This document shows positions 62,724 to 64,000 of a stretch of 64,000 nucleotides of DNA, piece after piece (the first letter of the stretch is position 1; each line of letters starts with the position of its first letter). The stretch spans positions 1 to 64,000 of the forward strand of contig JAFXJR010000006.1 in the NCBI GenBank assembly GCA_017532145.1. The letters run 5' to 3'. Source of the DNA: Lachnospiraceae bacterium (lineage in GTDB: Bacteria; Bacillota; Clostridia; Lachnospirales; Lachnospiraceae). A program made the position numbers and the translations under genes. The notes below the pieces were generated by a model, which was not told the origin of the DNA, made no database searches, and worked only from the letters and a program-made list of their open reading frames with translations.

Positions 62724-64000
62724 ATGGGATGGAACTATCAGATAACCGATACAAAATTTATCAATCCATATAATTTTATACCAGTTGGATATAACAAAAA
62801 ATCCATAGGCAGGCTTCCTGCTGATGAGGATAAGCTTACCGGTGTACTCACTTGTTCTCTCTATACCAAAGGACCGATTGCGATTCTGGATACCGAACAT
62901 AAAGAAACTATAGACGAGCATTCCATATATGGGTTTATGAAAAATGTAGACGAACAGTATATGATACCCGCTTCGGCTATCAGAGGTATGATTCGCAGTG
63001 TACATGAGATAGTTACAGATTCCTGTTTTTCAACCATCAAAAAAGAGTCCTATATCACCGCCAGAAGCAATTCAGCCTATGCTCCTGCAGTTTTGATAAA
63101 AGAAAAAGATTCTGACGGAAAGGAAGTATGGAAACTGCATAAAGCCACACGATATATGCTGAAAAGCCAGGATAATCACTGTCCCAGGGGGAATCATGAG
63201 GTTTGGGGATGTTATACCTATTTTGTAAAGAGTGAAAATGATAGAAAGTATATTGTAGATAAGCAGAAGAACAGGATATATACCGGTGAAAGAGTGTGGA
63301 TGAAACCCTTACAGGATGAAGGGGGAGAAAACATTATTTATAAAAACAGCAAAGGTTTTCCCTGTGGTCAAGTTGCTGAATGGGTTGAAAAATGGAGTGA
63401 AAATAGTCCTAAGCCAGATGGTGCAGAGAAAGGATATCTTGTACTGGGGGAAGCTTTTGGAAAAAAGAAACATCATGAAAGTGTATTTTGTATAGATAAA
63501 AAACAGCCTAAAGGATGGGAGAAGATAGAACAGAGTGTGATTGATACGGCAATAGAAGGACTAAAGGCATCACATAAGGTATATAATGATGCAGCAATTA
63601 ATAAGCAGCTTAGATCCGGCAAATGGTATGGATCATTGGAAATCATGGAGAGGCAAGGCTGTATTCCGGTTTGGTATAAGTGGGAAGGGGAAAATTTGTA
63701 TTTTTCACTGGCTTCTATTGGACGTAAGACCTATCAAAATACTTTGTCTCAGCTGATAGGCAGAAAAACAGCCTGTGATTCAAGAAAACAGCTATGTACT
63801 ACTTGCTCGGTTTTTGGTATGGTAGGTGAGGATGAGGCTTTAGGCAGCAGAATACGTTTTATGGATGCCGTTTGTGAAAATTTATCATCAGGAACACAGA
63901 CAGTTACCCTGCAGGAATTGTCTTCACCGAGACCCTCCTATCTGCCATTTTACTTGAAGGAAAAGGGGAGGAAGCAAGGCACAGAAGGTACGGCAATGGG
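62724..64000 (+). CDS. TIGR03986-like CRISPR RAMP protein (partial)
   Basis: Open to the window end, 425 codons seen. Begins MGWNYQITDTKFINPYNFIP after GAGGGGG. RAMP features: IPASAIRGMIRSVHEIV (about 92-108), a long insert, LIGRKTACDSRKQLCTTCSVFGMVGE and SRIRFMDAV, where the fourth Cys-containing stretch recalls Csm3/Csm5 zinc-knuckle regions. The pattern matches the TIGR03986 family of large III-D RAMPs. The stop codon and any following cas genes or array lie outside the window. Confidence 0.85.
   Translation, partial: MGWNYQITDTKFINPYNFIPVGYNKKSIGRLPADEDKLTGVLTCSLYTKGPIAILDTEHKETIDEHSIYGFMKNVDEQYMIPASAIRGMIRSVHEIVTDSCFSTIKKESYITARSNSAYAPAVLIKEKDSDGKEVWKLHKATRYMLKSQDNHCPRGNHEVWGCYTYFVKSENDRKYIVDKQKNRIYTGERVWMKPLQDEGGENIIYKNSKGFPCGQVAEWVEKWSENSPKPDGAEKGYLVLGEAFGKKKHHESVFCIDKKQPKGWEKIEQSVIDTAIEGLKASHKVYNDAAINKQLRSGKWYGSLEIMERQGCIPVWYKWEGENLYFSLASIGRKTYQNTLSQLIGRKTACDSRKQLCTTCSVFGMVGEDEALGSRIRFMDAVCENLSSGTQTVTLQELSSPRPSYLPFYLKEKGRKQGTEGTAM

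Overview
The window spans the chromosomal replication origin of a low-GC Firmicute, most likely a member of the Lachnospiraceae (Clostridia). Three things point there: the gene order rpmH-rnpA-yidD-yidC-jag-mnmE-mnmG-rsmG / dnaA-dnaN-S4-recF-gyrB-gyrA, strong GGAGG-type ribosome binding sites, and family members typical of Lachnospiraceae (DUF3881-, DUF4446- and DUF4474-like proteins, ChW repeats, a phage-tail-lysozyme fusion). I cannot name the species from sequence alone.

Layout. 1-15.8 kb (all minus strand, left of the origin): tRNA-Arg, a strange tRNA-like element, a DUF3881-like protein, serS, an HD-GYP protein, DUF4446, parB, parA with a perfect parS site, a NarL-type two-component pair whose kinase is frameshifted, rsmG, mnmG, mnmE, jag, yidC, yidD, rnpA, rpmH. 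15.8-18.06 kb: a bipartite oriC, with 12 perfect DnaA boxes upstream and 7 downstream of dnaA, then DnaA-trio-like triplets and an AT-rich unwinding segment. 18-31.4 kb (plus strand): dnaN, S4 protein, recF, gyrB, gyrA, glycogen debranching enzyme, an S1-domain protein, a CPA2 antiporter and a frameshifted PrsA-like foldase. 31.5-51.4 kb: accessory and surface genes. These include an M20 peptidase, an SLH protein, a DUF4474 protein, a peptidoglycan-binding/lysozyme protein, a lipoprotein with a 42-bp VNTR, a metallophosphoesterase lipoprotein, tRNA-Pro, VanZ, a five-gene transporter/two-component operon and a NodB deacetylase. 51.4-53.5 kb: about 240-bp tandem repeats in front of a secreted ChW/M23 protein, with an inverted copy behind it.

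53.5-64 kb is a type III CRISPR-Cas locus that continues past the window edge. It holds a small CRISPR-neighbourhood protein, a stand-alone CARF protein, a 489-aa protein with sigma-70-like features, Cas6, a Cas10 without an HD domain, a Csx10-like multi-RAMP protein, a tandem Csm3-like RAMP, a Csx19/TIGR03984-like protein and a TIGR03986-like RAMP. This composition fits subtype III-D. The CARF plus sigma-like pair is the most interesting candidate for an undescribed system: Cas10-made cyclic oligoadenylate could be sensed by the CARF protein and relayed to transcription through the sigma-like partner. This is an inference.

Three dispersed repeat families fill the intergenic spaces. Family A is a 90-135-bp palindromic MITE-like element, with a short and a long form. 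Family B is recognised by an AAGGAAGT...ACTTCAAGTA core. Family C is the roughly 240-bp tandem unit near 51.5-53.5 kb. Several long open frames are only 5' extensions into these repeats; starts were chosen from ribosome binding sites instead.
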